Shown: in pieces, positions 1 through 6,700 of the stretch
How the letters are laid out: each line of letters starts with the position of its first letter
Numbering within the stretch: position 1 is the first letter of the stretch
DNA from: an uncultured Eubacteriales bacterium
GTDB taxonomy: Bacteria > Bacillota > Clostridia > Oscillospirales > Acutalibacteraceae
DNA length: 9,129 nucleotides
Assembly: GCA_902462035.1 (NCBI GenBank)
Contig: CABQAC010000068.1
Span: forward strand, 1-9,129
Direction: 5' to 3'
Notes under the pieces: generated by a model
Seen by the model: only the letters and a program-made list of their open reading frames with translations
What the model was told of the DNA's origin: nothing
Databases searched by the model: none
Position numbers and translations under genes: made by a program

Positions 1-23
1 CCCCATAAACGGTTGCGCATAAA

Positions 24-1706
24 TTAGATGCGGTCCGCGGCAACCAGGTGCAAAACCCAGTCTTCGCTGTCCGGCGCGGAAAAATCGGTCGTGCCAGTGG
101 CTTTACCGGCAGAAGCGGTCTCGCCCGTACGGGGGTTAAACCACTCGTAGTTCACCGCGGGCAGATCCGCGATGGTGGCGGTTCCGCCGTTGACATAGTA
201 AACGACATATTCCTCGTCTTTGGCGGCCAAGCAATAAATCAGCGCATTGTCCTGGGGGGCGATCAGATCGTCGTTGGGCCGCATCCGCCAAAAACGGACG
301 CCGCGGTCTTCCACAAACTGACCCAAGCGCTTGATGTCGTCATAAATCGGCGGCACGCCGTCGATGCCAAACTTTTGGCTTTCCACCAAACCGCCGTTGG
401 CATAGGGGCAGAAGTGGCGGTCTGCGCGGCCCATAGAGTAGGCGGCGGTAAATCCGATCCAATACAGACGGCGTTCGGTGCCGTACTGATTGTTGGTTTC
501 CGCTGTCATTTCGCCGACCACGGCAGGGCGGCCAAAATGCCAGAATTCTTCGCCGAAGGCGTTCATAGCCTCGAAGTAATAACGCACGTCGCCGCGCTGA
601 TAGTCGCGGGGATCCTGCGTGATGGCCACATTGTTGTGGGCGGTGCATTCCATCAGCGCCTGCTTGCCCGCGTCACCGAAAGAACGCAGACGTCCATAGG
701 GATCTTTGCGGGCGATGAAATCGCCCCAATAGTTGTACCAAGCCGCGGCTTTCTCCGCCGGGAACAAAGCATAGGGAAGACGCTCCTGGGGCAGCCGGAT
801 CAGGTTGCCGTTTTCCGATCCCACCGACCAGAACAGGTTCCAATAAGCGGAAAAACGAGCCACGGTATATTTGACGTACCGTTCCATATAGGAAACATGG
901 ACCTTGTTGTCCAAATCAAACATCACGTCCCAGCCGGTACCGTGCTCGTTGCCCTTCAGCCAGCCGCCGTTGTTGACGTTTAGGGGATGGTTGCCCCACT
1001 CGCGCGGACGTACCACCGAGTTGTCGTACAGCAGTTCCATGGCGAAGAAGATATTTTCCGCCTTGGCGGCTTCCAAAAAACGGTCCATCCTTTGGTAATA
1101 ATCCAGGTTAAAGCGTTCCTTGTCAATCTTGTTGTGGGCAGCGTCTACAACCTTCCAGGGCCACCGGAACGAGCTGTCGGTGATGGTGGATTGGCGGGCG
1201 TAAAGCTGGCCGATATCGATGATCATGTTGACGTTGTGTTCGCCCAGAACCTTCAGATAAGCGCGCATGTCAGCCTCGCTGGGCTGCTGGAAGTCCACGT
1301 CTTCGTGGGCGAGATAACCGCCGTTGGCGGGATGGGGATACCAGCCCTCGTTGAGGATCATTTGGGCGTTTCCATCCTCGCGGAAGAACCAGTTGGCAAA
1401 ATGCGGATTGGTGGTCAGGCCGCCCCGGGAAACCGGCGCACCGCACTCGAACCTGCCTTCGGTATTGAGCTCCGGCAGGTTAGAAACGGTTTTGTACGAC
1501 CATTCCCCCTCGCACATGGGAGCAAAGCGCACGCGCCATACATGGCGGCCGTTTTCCTCGCCGTCGTAAAAACCGTCCGCCTCGTAGGAACAGCAGGAAC
1601 CGTGCGAGAAGGATGCCCGCAGCGATACTTCGGTAAACGGATTGTCCAACCGTTTGTCCGAATACAGGGCAAGCTCCAGGATCTCCCATTTGGAAACAGT
1701 TTGCAT
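24..1706 (-). CDS. Cytoplasmic glycoside-hydrolase-like protein with DUF5060-type N-terminus
   Basis: Probable glycoside hydrolase of 560 residues. Residues 4-75 look like a DUF5060 beta-sandwich, ending in WRVRFAPMCEGEWSYKTVSN (57-76). A (beta/alpha)8-type catalytic domain follows (about 95-465). NEGWYPHPANGG (119-130) is near its start, FWSVGSENG (292-300) gives E298 as candidate acid/base, and PAVVGEMT (394-401) gives E399 as candidate nucleophile. This layout recalls the GH140 apiosidase/DUF4038 group and related clan GH-A proteins. The C-terminal beta domain (about 475-560) carries the EWFNPRTGE motif (521-529) common to the domain that follows such barrels. There is no signal peptide, so it should act on imported oligosaccharides or glycosides. 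The substrate is unknown. The start is set by a perfect AAGGAGG. It has its own promoter, and no terminator is visible in the 23 bases after its stop. Function class is likely; specificity cannot be told. Confidence 0.85.
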   Translation of the reverse strand: MQTVSKWEILELALYSDKRLDNPFTEVSLRASFSHGSCCSYEADGFYDGEENGRHVWRVRFAPMCEGEWSYKTVSNLPELNTEGRFECGAPVSRGGLTTNPHFANWFFREDGNAQMILNEGWYPHPANGGYLAHEDVDFQQPSEADMRAYLKVLGEHNVNMIIDIGQLYARQSTITDSSFRWPWKVVDAAHNKIDKERFNLDYYQRMDRFLEAAKAENIFFAMELLYDNSVVRPREWGNHPLNVNNGGWLKGNEHGTGWDVMFDLDNKVHVSYMERYVKYTVARFSAYWNLFWSVGSENGNLIRLPQERLPYALFPAEKAAAWYNYWGDFIARKDPYGRLRSFGDAGKQALMECTAHNNVAITQDPRDYQRGDVRYYFEAMNAFGEEFWHFGRPAVVGEMTAETNNQYGTERRLYWIGFTAAYSMGRADRHFCPYANGGLVESQKFGIDGVPPIYDDIKRLGQFVEDRGVRFWRMRPNDDLIAPQDNALIYCLAAKDEEYVVYYVNGGTATIADLPAVNYEWFNPRTGETASAGKATGTTDFSAPDSEDWVLHLVAADRI

Positions 1707-1782
1707 GGATACCCCTCCTTATAAAATAGATACAAAATTATGAAACAGCGGAATAGAAAATGTTCTTCTTTATACAACCATA

Positions 1783-1811
1783 ATTAAAGCATGGGGGTAG
1801 TACCCTGTCAA
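1783..1811 (-). promoter_or_regulatory. Near-consensus sigma-A promoter of the hydrolase gene
   Basis: On the minus strand TTGACA (1806-1811, perfect -35) and TTTAAT (1783-1788, 5 of 6 matches to the -10) are separated by exactly 17 bp. Transcription should start near 1776, giving a leader of about 70 nt. The leader ends in a perfect AAGGAGG (1714-1720), 7 nt before the ATG. A promoter this strong would probably be on unless repressed, and two dyads at the site could serve that purpose. Confidence 0.82.
1795..1805. promoter_or_regulatory. Perfect 11-bp palindrome in the promoter spacer, candidate operator
   Basis: GGGTA-G-TACCC lies wholly between the -35 and -10 hexamers of the hydrolase promoter, with 5-bp arms around one central base. 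A repressor bound here would block RNA polymerase. The arms are short, so chance is possible; the location is what makes it notable. Confidence 0.4.
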
Positions 1812-1829
1812 TGCGAAATCCTTTGCATT
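1810..1829. promoter_or_regulatory. Imperfect dyad touching the -35 of the hydrolase promoter
   Basis: The plus strand reads AATGC, ten bases, then GCATT, with additional AA and TT matches inside the arms. It overlaps the -35 hexamer by two bases. The pattern ATGCnAA-nnnn-TTnGCAT is operator-like (LacI/GntR-style symmetry). It does not fit the 14-bp CcpA cre consensus because the arms are two bases too far apart. Confidence 0.35.
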
Positions 1830-1913
1830 TACTGGAATATCTTTAGATCTGCAGCCGAAATGGCAGAAACTTGTATACGGAGCAACCTGTTTTACGCGCA
1901 ACCGCCGCCATAT

Positions 1914-1948
1914 AAAAAACTTCCGTTTTTCCCGTAGGAAAACGGAAG
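1914..1948 (-). terminator. Intrinsic terminator of the transporter operon
   Basis: On the minus strand CTTCCGTTTTCC pairs with GGAAAAACGGAAG (1920-1948), with one bulged base and a TACG tetraloop, giving about 12 paired positions. Six T follow (1914-1919). It lies about 140 nt after the last permease stop codon, so the operon message carries a longish 3' tail. It separates the operon from the hydrolase gene, which has its own promoter. Confidence 0.92.
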
Positions 1949-2086
1949 ACCGCTTGTTTTGCTTTGGCGCATTGTTGGGATAGATTGAGGGCCTTATCGC
2001 CAGCCGGACCGGATGTGCAGCGTTTTTCCGTAAGAATGGGCAGATACGGTTTGCTGCCGATGATAAACTAGCAGGTCGCGCTGCCG
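1949..2086 (-). other. 3' untranslated stretch of the transporter operon, no gene seen
   Basis: This 138-nt stretch between the last permease stop and the terminator hairpin holds no plausible reading frame with a ribosome binding site and no obvious promoter. Together with the promoter and leader of the hydrolase gene it makes up the 380-bp gap between the two genes. A processed 3'-end small RNA is possible but nothing in the sequence demands one. Confidence 0.5.
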
Positions 2087-2929
2087 TCAGCCCTTGACCG
2101 CGCCGGCCATCAATTCCGATACAAAGAATTTGTGCCCCAGAATAAAGATCAGCAGGCAGGGAATCAAAAGAATCACCATTCCCGCCATAACCACGCTGTA
2201 GTCGGAAAAATCAAGCCCCTGCAGCATCGCGATGCCCACCTGTACCGTCCGCATCTCATTTTTATCGGTAATGATCAAAGGCCAAATATACTGGTTCCAG
2301 GCGGAAACCATGGAGAAAACCCCCAGAGATGCCAGCGCGCCCTTGGAAAGGGGAAGCAGCACCTGGAAAAACAAACGGAAGGATTTGCAGCCGTCGATAG
2401 CCGCTGCGTCGTAGATAGCCTGAGGCAGTGAAAGAAATTGCTGGCGCATTAAAAACACACCGGCGGGGGAAGCGAAGAAGGGCAGCATCAACCCCAGATA
2501 CGTATTGCGCAGGTTCAGTCCCGCAACCAACAAATAGTTGGAAACCATAGTAGCCTCGAAAGGAATCATCATGCTGGATATAATAAAAACCAGCAGGGCT
2601 TTTTTGAGCGGAATATCCAGCACGGCCAGGGAAAACGCGGCCATTGAACTCAGCAAAAGCTGAAGCGCCGTGATGCCCACCGCCATGATTACGGTGTTTT
2701 TCAGGTAGGAAAACAGCGGCACGCTGCCGGAAAGCACAGTGCGGTAGGCATCCAGCCGAATCGCGGACGGCACCAGCCGAGGGGTAGAGGCATACAGATC
2801 CTGTGCGCCCATCAGACTTAGGGTGACCATCCGGAACAAGGGGAAGCAAAAGACAGCGGCGCACCCGAAAAGCAGCAGGAATCGAATAACATCCCCGGTC
2901 CTAACCCGGCGCAGTAGTCTTTTTTTCAT
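2087..2929 (-). CDS. ABC transporter permease, MalG/UgpE type
   Basis: Second membrane subunit of the importer, 280 residues from the start chosen here. Hydrophobic segments are near 14-34, 76-103, 110-133, 143-161, 200-220 and 246-267. The EAA loop is canonical (IYDAAAIDG at 172-180, LLP at 191-193). IPFEATMVSNY (122-132) and the C-terminal AGAVKG are hallmarks of MalG/UgpE-type carbohydrate permeases. The frame is open upstream to an ATG at 2980, but that codon has no ribosome binding site and would add 17 residues overlapping the previous gene. The ATG at 2929 gives MKKRLLRR, a normal permease N-terminus, overlaps the preceding stop as ATGA and has AGGCGG upstream. It is the last gene of the operon. 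Confidence 0.95.
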   Translation of the reverse strand: MKKRLLRRVRTGDVIRFLLLFGCAAVFCFPLFRMVTLSLMGAQDLYASTPRLVPSAIRLDAYRTVLSGSVPLFSYLKNTVIMAVGITALQLLLSSMAAFSLAVLDIPLKKALLVFIISSMMIPFEATMVSNYLLVAGLNLRNTYLGLMLPFFASPAGVFLMRQQFLSLPQAIYDAAAIDGCKSFRLFFQVLLPLSKGALASLGVFSMVSAWNQYIWPLIITDKNEMRTVQVGIAMLQGLDFSDYSVVMAGMVILLIPCLLIFILGHKFFVSELMAGAVKG

Positions 2930-2945
2930 TGGTAGAACACCGCCT
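2926..2945 (-). promoter_or_regulatory. ATGA stop-start overlap and ribosome binding site of second permease
   Basis: ATG (2927-2929) and the TGA of the first permease (2926-2928) share bases. AGGCGG (2940-2945) lies 10 nt upstream inside the end of the first permease gene. This arrangement decides the start and indicates translational coupling, which keeps the two permeases at equal amounts. Confidence 0.85.
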
Positions 2946-3873
2946 TTTTTTCCATTCGCATTTGCAGGACGGTAACGCATAATATCAACAGGAAAAACAG
3001 CAGGGACTTGGCCGCTGCCTGGCTGTATTGAAAGTTGAAAAACGCGTCTTTATAAATGGAGTAAGAGAACAAATTGGTGGAACCCGCCGGGCCGCCGCCG
3101 GTCATGATGTTGATGGGCCCCATCGCCTGGAAGGCCAGTATGGTGTTCATTACCGCTAGGAAAAATAAAGTGGGAGAGATGCTAGGCAATGTGATGTGAA
3201 GAAAAACCCGTATTCCTTCGCGCCCGTCCAGCGATACGCTTTCGTAATGGCTGGTAGGGATCGCCCTGACGGCGGAGATCAAGAACAAAAAGTCGATGCC
3301 AGTGACGCTCCAAATAACCACAAGCGCCACCGAAAGCAGCGCGGTGCTGGAATCGAGATACCATTTGACGTCAAGACCGAACAGGGCGTTAATCAGTCCC
3401 ATATTGGGGTCTAATAAGGTCATGAAAATCATGGTGACGCAAGAGGAAGAAACCGCTACCGGCAGCGAAAACAGGAGAGAAAACAAGTTGCTGCCGGCGA
3501 TTTTTTTGCGGCATAGTGCCGCCAGAACAGAGGAAAATACCAGGCACGGAAGAACCACCATAAGAACAAATACCAGGGAAACGGTTAAACTTTGCCAGAT
3601 TCCGCCGCCGGCGAATAGGTTTCGGTAGACTGACCAGCCGGCAAAGGAGACGATTTCCCCCTTGATGTTGGTAAACGTAAAGCTCATGGCGATGTTTTTC
3701 AGGAACGGGTAATAAGTAAAAAGAGTAAGCAACAATAGCAGCGGTAATAAAGGCAGCAGTCCCTTTAACCGGCAGAGTACCGGATGGCGGCGCGCCGCTG
3801 CCGTGACGGGCAAACGAGCGGTACGATTAACCGGCGTAAGAGGAATTCCATTGGATTTTATTCTACGATCCAT
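2926..3873 (-). CDS. ABC transporter permease, MalF/UgpA type
   Basis: First membrane subunit of the importer, 315 residues, placed in the cytoplasmic membrane. Hydrophobic segments are visible near 37-55, 95-118, 128-150, 176-200, 232-252 and 288-305, giving the usual six helices after a basic N-terminal tail of about 35 residues. The EAA loop that contacts the ATPase lies at 210-230 (YESVSLDGREG to ITLP). It keeps the Gly and the Leu-Pro but has ESV where EAA is usual. MGPINIMTGGGPAGSTN (251-267) is the typical segment of this permease class. The start has GAAAGGATG upstream with 7 nt spacing. The gene ends in TGA overlapping the next start. No ATPase gene follows, so a shared MsmX/UgpC-type ATPase encoded elsewhere is probably used. 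Confidence 0.95.
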   Translation of the reverse strand: MDRRIKSNGIPLTPVNRTARLPVTAAARRHPVLCRLKGLLPLLPLLLLLTLFTYYPFLKNIAMSFTFTNIKGEIVSFAGWSVYRNLFAGGGIWQSLTVSLVFVLMVVLPCLVFSSVLAALCRKKIAGSNLFSLLFSLPVAVSSSCVTMIFMTLLDPNMGLINALFGLDVKWYLDSSTALLSVALVVIWSVTGIDFLFLISAVRAIPTSHYESVSLDGREGIRVFLHITLPSISPTLFFLAVMNTILAFQAMGPINIMTGGGPAGSTNLFSYSIYKDAFFNFQYSQAAAKSLLFFLLILCVTVLQMRMEKKAVFYQ

Positions 3874-3989
3874 GATAGGACCATCCTTTCGTACAATACG
3901 GACCGTTTGTCCGGCGGAAATCGTCCCATTCGCTCATGGACCGAAAGGACTCAATTCCTGTATCGGCAAAGAATGCTGTTATGCCAACG

Positions 3990-5357
3990 CTATAGCGGAT
4001 TAGATTGATTGTACTGCTGAATGAGGGCGGTAATTTCTTGCTCCGCGGCGGAAACGGCCTGCTCCGGGCTTTCCGTTCCCTGCATCATCGCGCGCCAGTG
4101 GTCCTGGATTTTGCTGCGTGCCTCCATATTCACGCCGTAAACGGCGCTCACGGCGGTGGCGGGCGAGTGCCTCATTTGATCGACCGCAATTTGGAACAGC
4201 GGATTTTCCTGATAAAAGGCTTTGATGGAATCCAGCTCATACGCGCCTTCGCTTACCGCGTAATAACCGGTGGCCATATGCCATTCTGCCTGGGGTTCGG
4301 GCTCGACCAGGTACTTCAGCAGCTGAAAGGCGGCTTTTTCTTTGACCTCATTCCCTTTATTGGCAAGCCAAAGGGTGCCGCCCCCTACCGGGATGCCCTG
4401 GTTAACCCCATCCTCCAGCAGCGGAATTCCCGCAATACCCAGTTCAAAGTTGCCTGCGATCCCCTTCTTAGCCGTGGTGATCAGCGAGGAGGAGGAAAGA
4501 GTCATTGCGGTCTTTTGGGCAAGGAATGCCTTGAGCGAGTCGGATCCGAAGTCGGTGCAAGCGCCAGTGTCGTAAAGCGCCTTGTAGGCCTGGAAGACCC
4601 GCAGGCCGCCGCCGTTTTCCGCGAATATCGCCTTGGTGGCGCGGGCGTTCCGGCCGTTATTCTGGTCTACAATGTCCGCCCCAATGTTGACCATATTGAA
4701 TTCGAAAAGCGAACAGTCGATGGGCAGCGCCATGCCGGCCACGCCGTTTTGATTTAGTTTTTTGGCGTATTCCCCCAGCTGGGCAAATGTTTCCGGCGGT
4801 TCCTCCGGATTAAGCCCTGCGGCGCGGAACATGTCCTTGTTATAATACAAGATGGCGTTGGAGGAGTTAAACGGCATGGAATACAGCGTACCGTTGATGG
4901 TGTAATATTGCCGCACGGTCGAAACCAGTTTGGAAAGGTCATACCCTTCCGCGTCGATATATTTTTGCACTGGTGTGGCGAACCCGCTTTCAATCATAAA
5001 CGCCGTACCGCCTTCGTAAATCTGTACGATATCCGGCGCATCCTGCCCGCCCGCATTCATTGCCAGCTTAAATGCGTTCATGGTATCGCCGTAACTGCCC
5101 TGGTACACGCATTCTACCTGGACTTCATTTTGGGAATGGTTAAAATCATCCACAAGGCCGGGTAATACCTCGGTATTCATGGCGTGCCAAAAAGTGACGT
5201 TAACCGGGCCGGCGGCGTTTTGGCTGGCACTGCCGCCGGAGGTGGAAGCGGGGGAGGATATGGAACCGCTGTTTTGCTGGCATCCCGCCAGGGTGGTGGC
5301 CAGCAGCGCGGCGGCGGCCAGCGCTGCCGCCAAGGAAACACGTTTGTTTTTTCTCAT
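3990..5357 (-). CDS. UgpB-like extracellular solute-binding lipoprotein
   Basis: Substrate-capturing lipoprotein of an ABC importer, 455 residues. A basic N-terminus (MRKNKR), a hydrophobic stretch and the lipobox LAGC give lipidation at Cys26, followed by a Ser/Gly/Ala-rich linker to about residue 50. The body resembles E. coli UgpB as I recall it: TFWHAM (55-60), QIYEGGTA (112-119), a Ser-rich SSSS near 288-291, PVGGGTLW (323-330) and AEWHMATGYYAV (357-368), then FYQENP. Y365 and R414 fall near positions that contact glycerol phosphate in UgpB, by unaided alignment. UgpB binds glycerol-3-phosphate and glycerophosphodiesters, but many Clostridia relatives are simply annotated as sugar-binding, so the ligand stays open. 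The start is preceded by GAAAGGATG, which lies in the short gap after the PHP stop codon. The gene ends in TAG, 116 nt before the first permease gene. Family assignment is firm, ligand is not. Confidence 0.93.
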   Translation of the reverse strand: MRKNKRVSLAAALAAAALLATTLAGCQQNSGSISSPASTSGGSASQNAAGPVNVTFWHAMNTEVLPGLVDDFNHSQNEVQVECVYQGSYGDTMNAFKLAMNAGGQDAPDIVQIYEGGTAFMIESGFATPVQKYIDAEGYDLSKLVSTVRQYYTINGTLYSMPFNSSNAILYYNKDMFRAAGLNPEEPPETFAQLGEYAKKLNQNGVAGMALPIDCSLFEFNMVNIGADIVDQNNGRNARATKAIFAENGGGLRVFQAYKALYDTGACTDFGSDSLKAFLAQKTAMTLSSSSLITTAKKGIAGNFELGIAGIPLLEDGVNQGIPVGGGTLWLANKGNEVKEKAAFQLLKYLVEPEPQAEWHMATGYYAVSEGAYELDSIKAFYQENPLFQIAVDQMRHSPATAVSAVYGVNMEARSKIQDHWRAMMQGTESPEQAVSAAEQEITALIQQYNQSNPL

Positions 5358-5377
5358 TTTTTATTCATCCTTTCTTT

Positions 5378-6631
5378 TTACTCGCCTAAGTGCAGGTAAA
5401 CCGGATTCGAGAGCAGCAGCGGTTGAATCGCGCCGCCTTTGTTCCGCCAGGCCTCTATCCGGTAGAACAACGCGCCGGGGAGCGTCAGCCGCCGGATTTC
5501 CCGGGAGGTGCAGGCGTTTATTATTTTGACCGGCCCTTGGTCCCCTATGATCCGGATTTCGTCTCCGGGCTGCAGTCCGTCAAGATCAAAGAACAACTCG
5601 TTGTGCGGCTGGGGGGATGCGGTTTCCCCCATGGAAACGCCATTGAGCGTCATCGTAAGGGAAGGCCCCTGGGGGCAGCTGGTAATGTAGACCCGCCCGG
5701 CGCGAACTGCTTCCAATACGGCGTCCGATTGGCGGCGTGCGGCGAAGATGTGATTGCAGGGATAGCCGTGCCGCGTTTGGGGAATGGCCTTGTGGGTATC
5801 GCTGCCGCCCACAGCAGTTATTTTTTTTCCTTCGCAGAGCATTGCTTGCCACAGCGCCAGGGAGTTGTTGTTGGTGGCGCGCCACGGTCCGTTCCAAACC
5901 TCGTACGCATCGAAGGGGATATCATATCCAACCCGCCAGCCGCCCAGCGGGTCTCCCGGGTGGTTTAGAACAATCAGCGCCCCGCGGGATGCGGCGGTAC
6001 GGATGATTGCGGAGGCTTCCTCCGGCGTTTGTGCCTGAAAGTCATCTGCCGGGCGTTCGAGCCCGATAAAGTTCGCATGCCCCAGGCGGGTAGTCCATTC
6101 ATAACCCGGCAGCCTTATTAGCCCGGCAAACGTTTTCGCAAACAGATTTTGAGTGACGCTGTTATGGTCGGTCAGGGCGATAACGTCTAGCCCGGCGTCC
6201 CGGCAAAGCTGATTGACCTCGTCTGGCGCATAGCCTCCGTCGCTGTGGTTGGAATGCAGATGCAGATCCCCCTTTAGGAGGCAGGGCCCGTCTTCTTCCA
6301 CGCTCAGCTGAATGGATACTTCTTTTTCCGGTTGGTCCAGGGAAGCGACTGACAGCACCACCCGCCATTCGCCTGGCTCCACCGGGCCCGGCAGGAAACC
6401 GGGAGTGGCGTAATCGGCCGAGACCATGCCGCCCTCTTTGCCTACGGCACAGCAGCCGCGCAGGCCGTTCGGGCCATAAAGGGCGGGTTGAATCACACAC
6501 TTTGGAAAATGATACTCATATTCGCAAGTCATATGAAGGCTGTGGATTCCGGCGTCGACCAGAAAGGGAACGGATAGATAGCGCCCTTTGTCTTCCGGAT
6601 GAACCAAAACACTCTTTTTAATGGTTTGCAT
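5378..6631 (-). CDS. PHP-domain metal-dependent phosphoesterase, CehA/McbA-like
   Basis: Predicted cytoplasmic metallohydrolase of 417 residues with no signal peptide or membrane segment. Residues 1-118 form a beta-rich N-terminal domain that I do not recognise. The PHP domain spans about 119-320. It carries GDLHLHSNHSDG (H124, H126, D131), LTDHN (D155, H156), GYEWT (E178), GHANF (H185), LNHPGDP (H224) and GGSDTHK (D278, H280). These supply all nine positions of the trinuclear metal site known from PHP phosphoesterases such as YciV, so it is probably active. A second beta-rich region follows (about 322-417). PHP enzymes hydrolyse phosphomonoesters or phosphodiesters; the substrate here is unknown. 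The family also includes CehA-type carbamate hydrolases, so phosphoesterase activity is the likely but not the only option. The start has GAAAGGATG upstream. It is the first gene of the operon, with 20 nt to the binding-protein gene, which suggests it processes the imported compound. Confidence 0.88.
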   Translation of the reverse strand: MQTIKKSVLVHPEDKGRYLSVPFLVDAGIHSLHMTCEYEYHFPKCVIQPALYGPNGLRGCCAVGKEGGMVSADYATPGFLPGPVEPGEWRVVLSVASLDQPEKEVSIQLSVEEDGPCLLKGDLHLHSNHSDGGYAPDEVNQLCRDAGLDVIALTDHNSVTQNLFAKTFAGLIRLPGYEWTTRLGHANFIGLERPADDFQAQTPEEASAIIRTAASRGALIVLNHPGDPLGGWRVGYDIPFDAYEVWNGPWRATNNNSLALWQAMLCEGKKITAVGGSDTHKAIPQTRHGYPCNHIFAARRQSDAVLEAVRAGRVYITSCPQGPSLTMTLNGVSMGETASPQPHNELFFDLDGLQPGDEIRIIGDQGPVKIINACTSREIRRLTLPGALFYRIEAWRNKGGAIQPLLLSNPVYLHLGE

Positions 6632-6667
6632 CTGCTTTGCATCCTTTCTTTCCTTTGTTTCGAATCA

Positions 6668-6696
6668 AACGTAACACGCCGCAGTATGCAGATCAA
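6668..6696 (-). promoter_or_regulatory. Weak candidate promoter of the PHP-transporter operon
   Basis: On the minus strand TTGATC (6691-6696) and TACGTT (6668-6673) are separated by 17 bp, and TGT just before the -10 gives an extended -10 feature. Both hexamers are poor matches to consensus, as expected for an activator-dependent promoter. The direct repeats sit immediately upstream. It would give a leader of roughly 30 nt. No better sigma-A pair was found between the carB terminator and the PHP gene, although the AT-rich stretch at 6720-6766 could hide another. Confidence 0.3.
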
Positions 6697-6700
6697 CCGT

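Noticed and set aside
48..1724. Two plus-strand frames of 311 and 245 codons opposite the hydrolase gene
   Set aside because: Both mirror the coding strand, have no ribosome binding site or promoter, and show no recognisable domain. The hydrolase frame has a promoter, AAGGAGG and family motifs.
1810..1829. CcpA cre site at the hydrolase promoter
   Set aside because: The TGC and GCA ends fit loosely, but the spacing is 16 rather than 14 bp and the central CG is missing.
2930..2980. Longer start for the second permease at ATG 2980
   Set aside because: There is no ribosome binding site before it, and the extra 17 residues overlap the first permease. The ATG at 2929 has AGGCGG and an ATGA overlap.
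3988..3997. CGCTATAGCG palindrome at the binding-protein stop codon
   Set aside because: It is ten bases with no loop and no T run, so it is neither a terminator nor clearly an operator.
4005..4757. 250-codon plus-strand frame opposite the binding-protein gene
   Set aside because: It is antisense to a clear lipoprotein gene and has no start signals or recognisable motifs.
5355..5369. Four-codon mini-frame (Met-Asn-Lys-Lys) overlapping the binding-protein start
   Set aside because: Its ATG is part of the GAAAGGATG ribosome binding site and so cannot have one of its own. It follows by chance from that sequence and the A-rich spacer.
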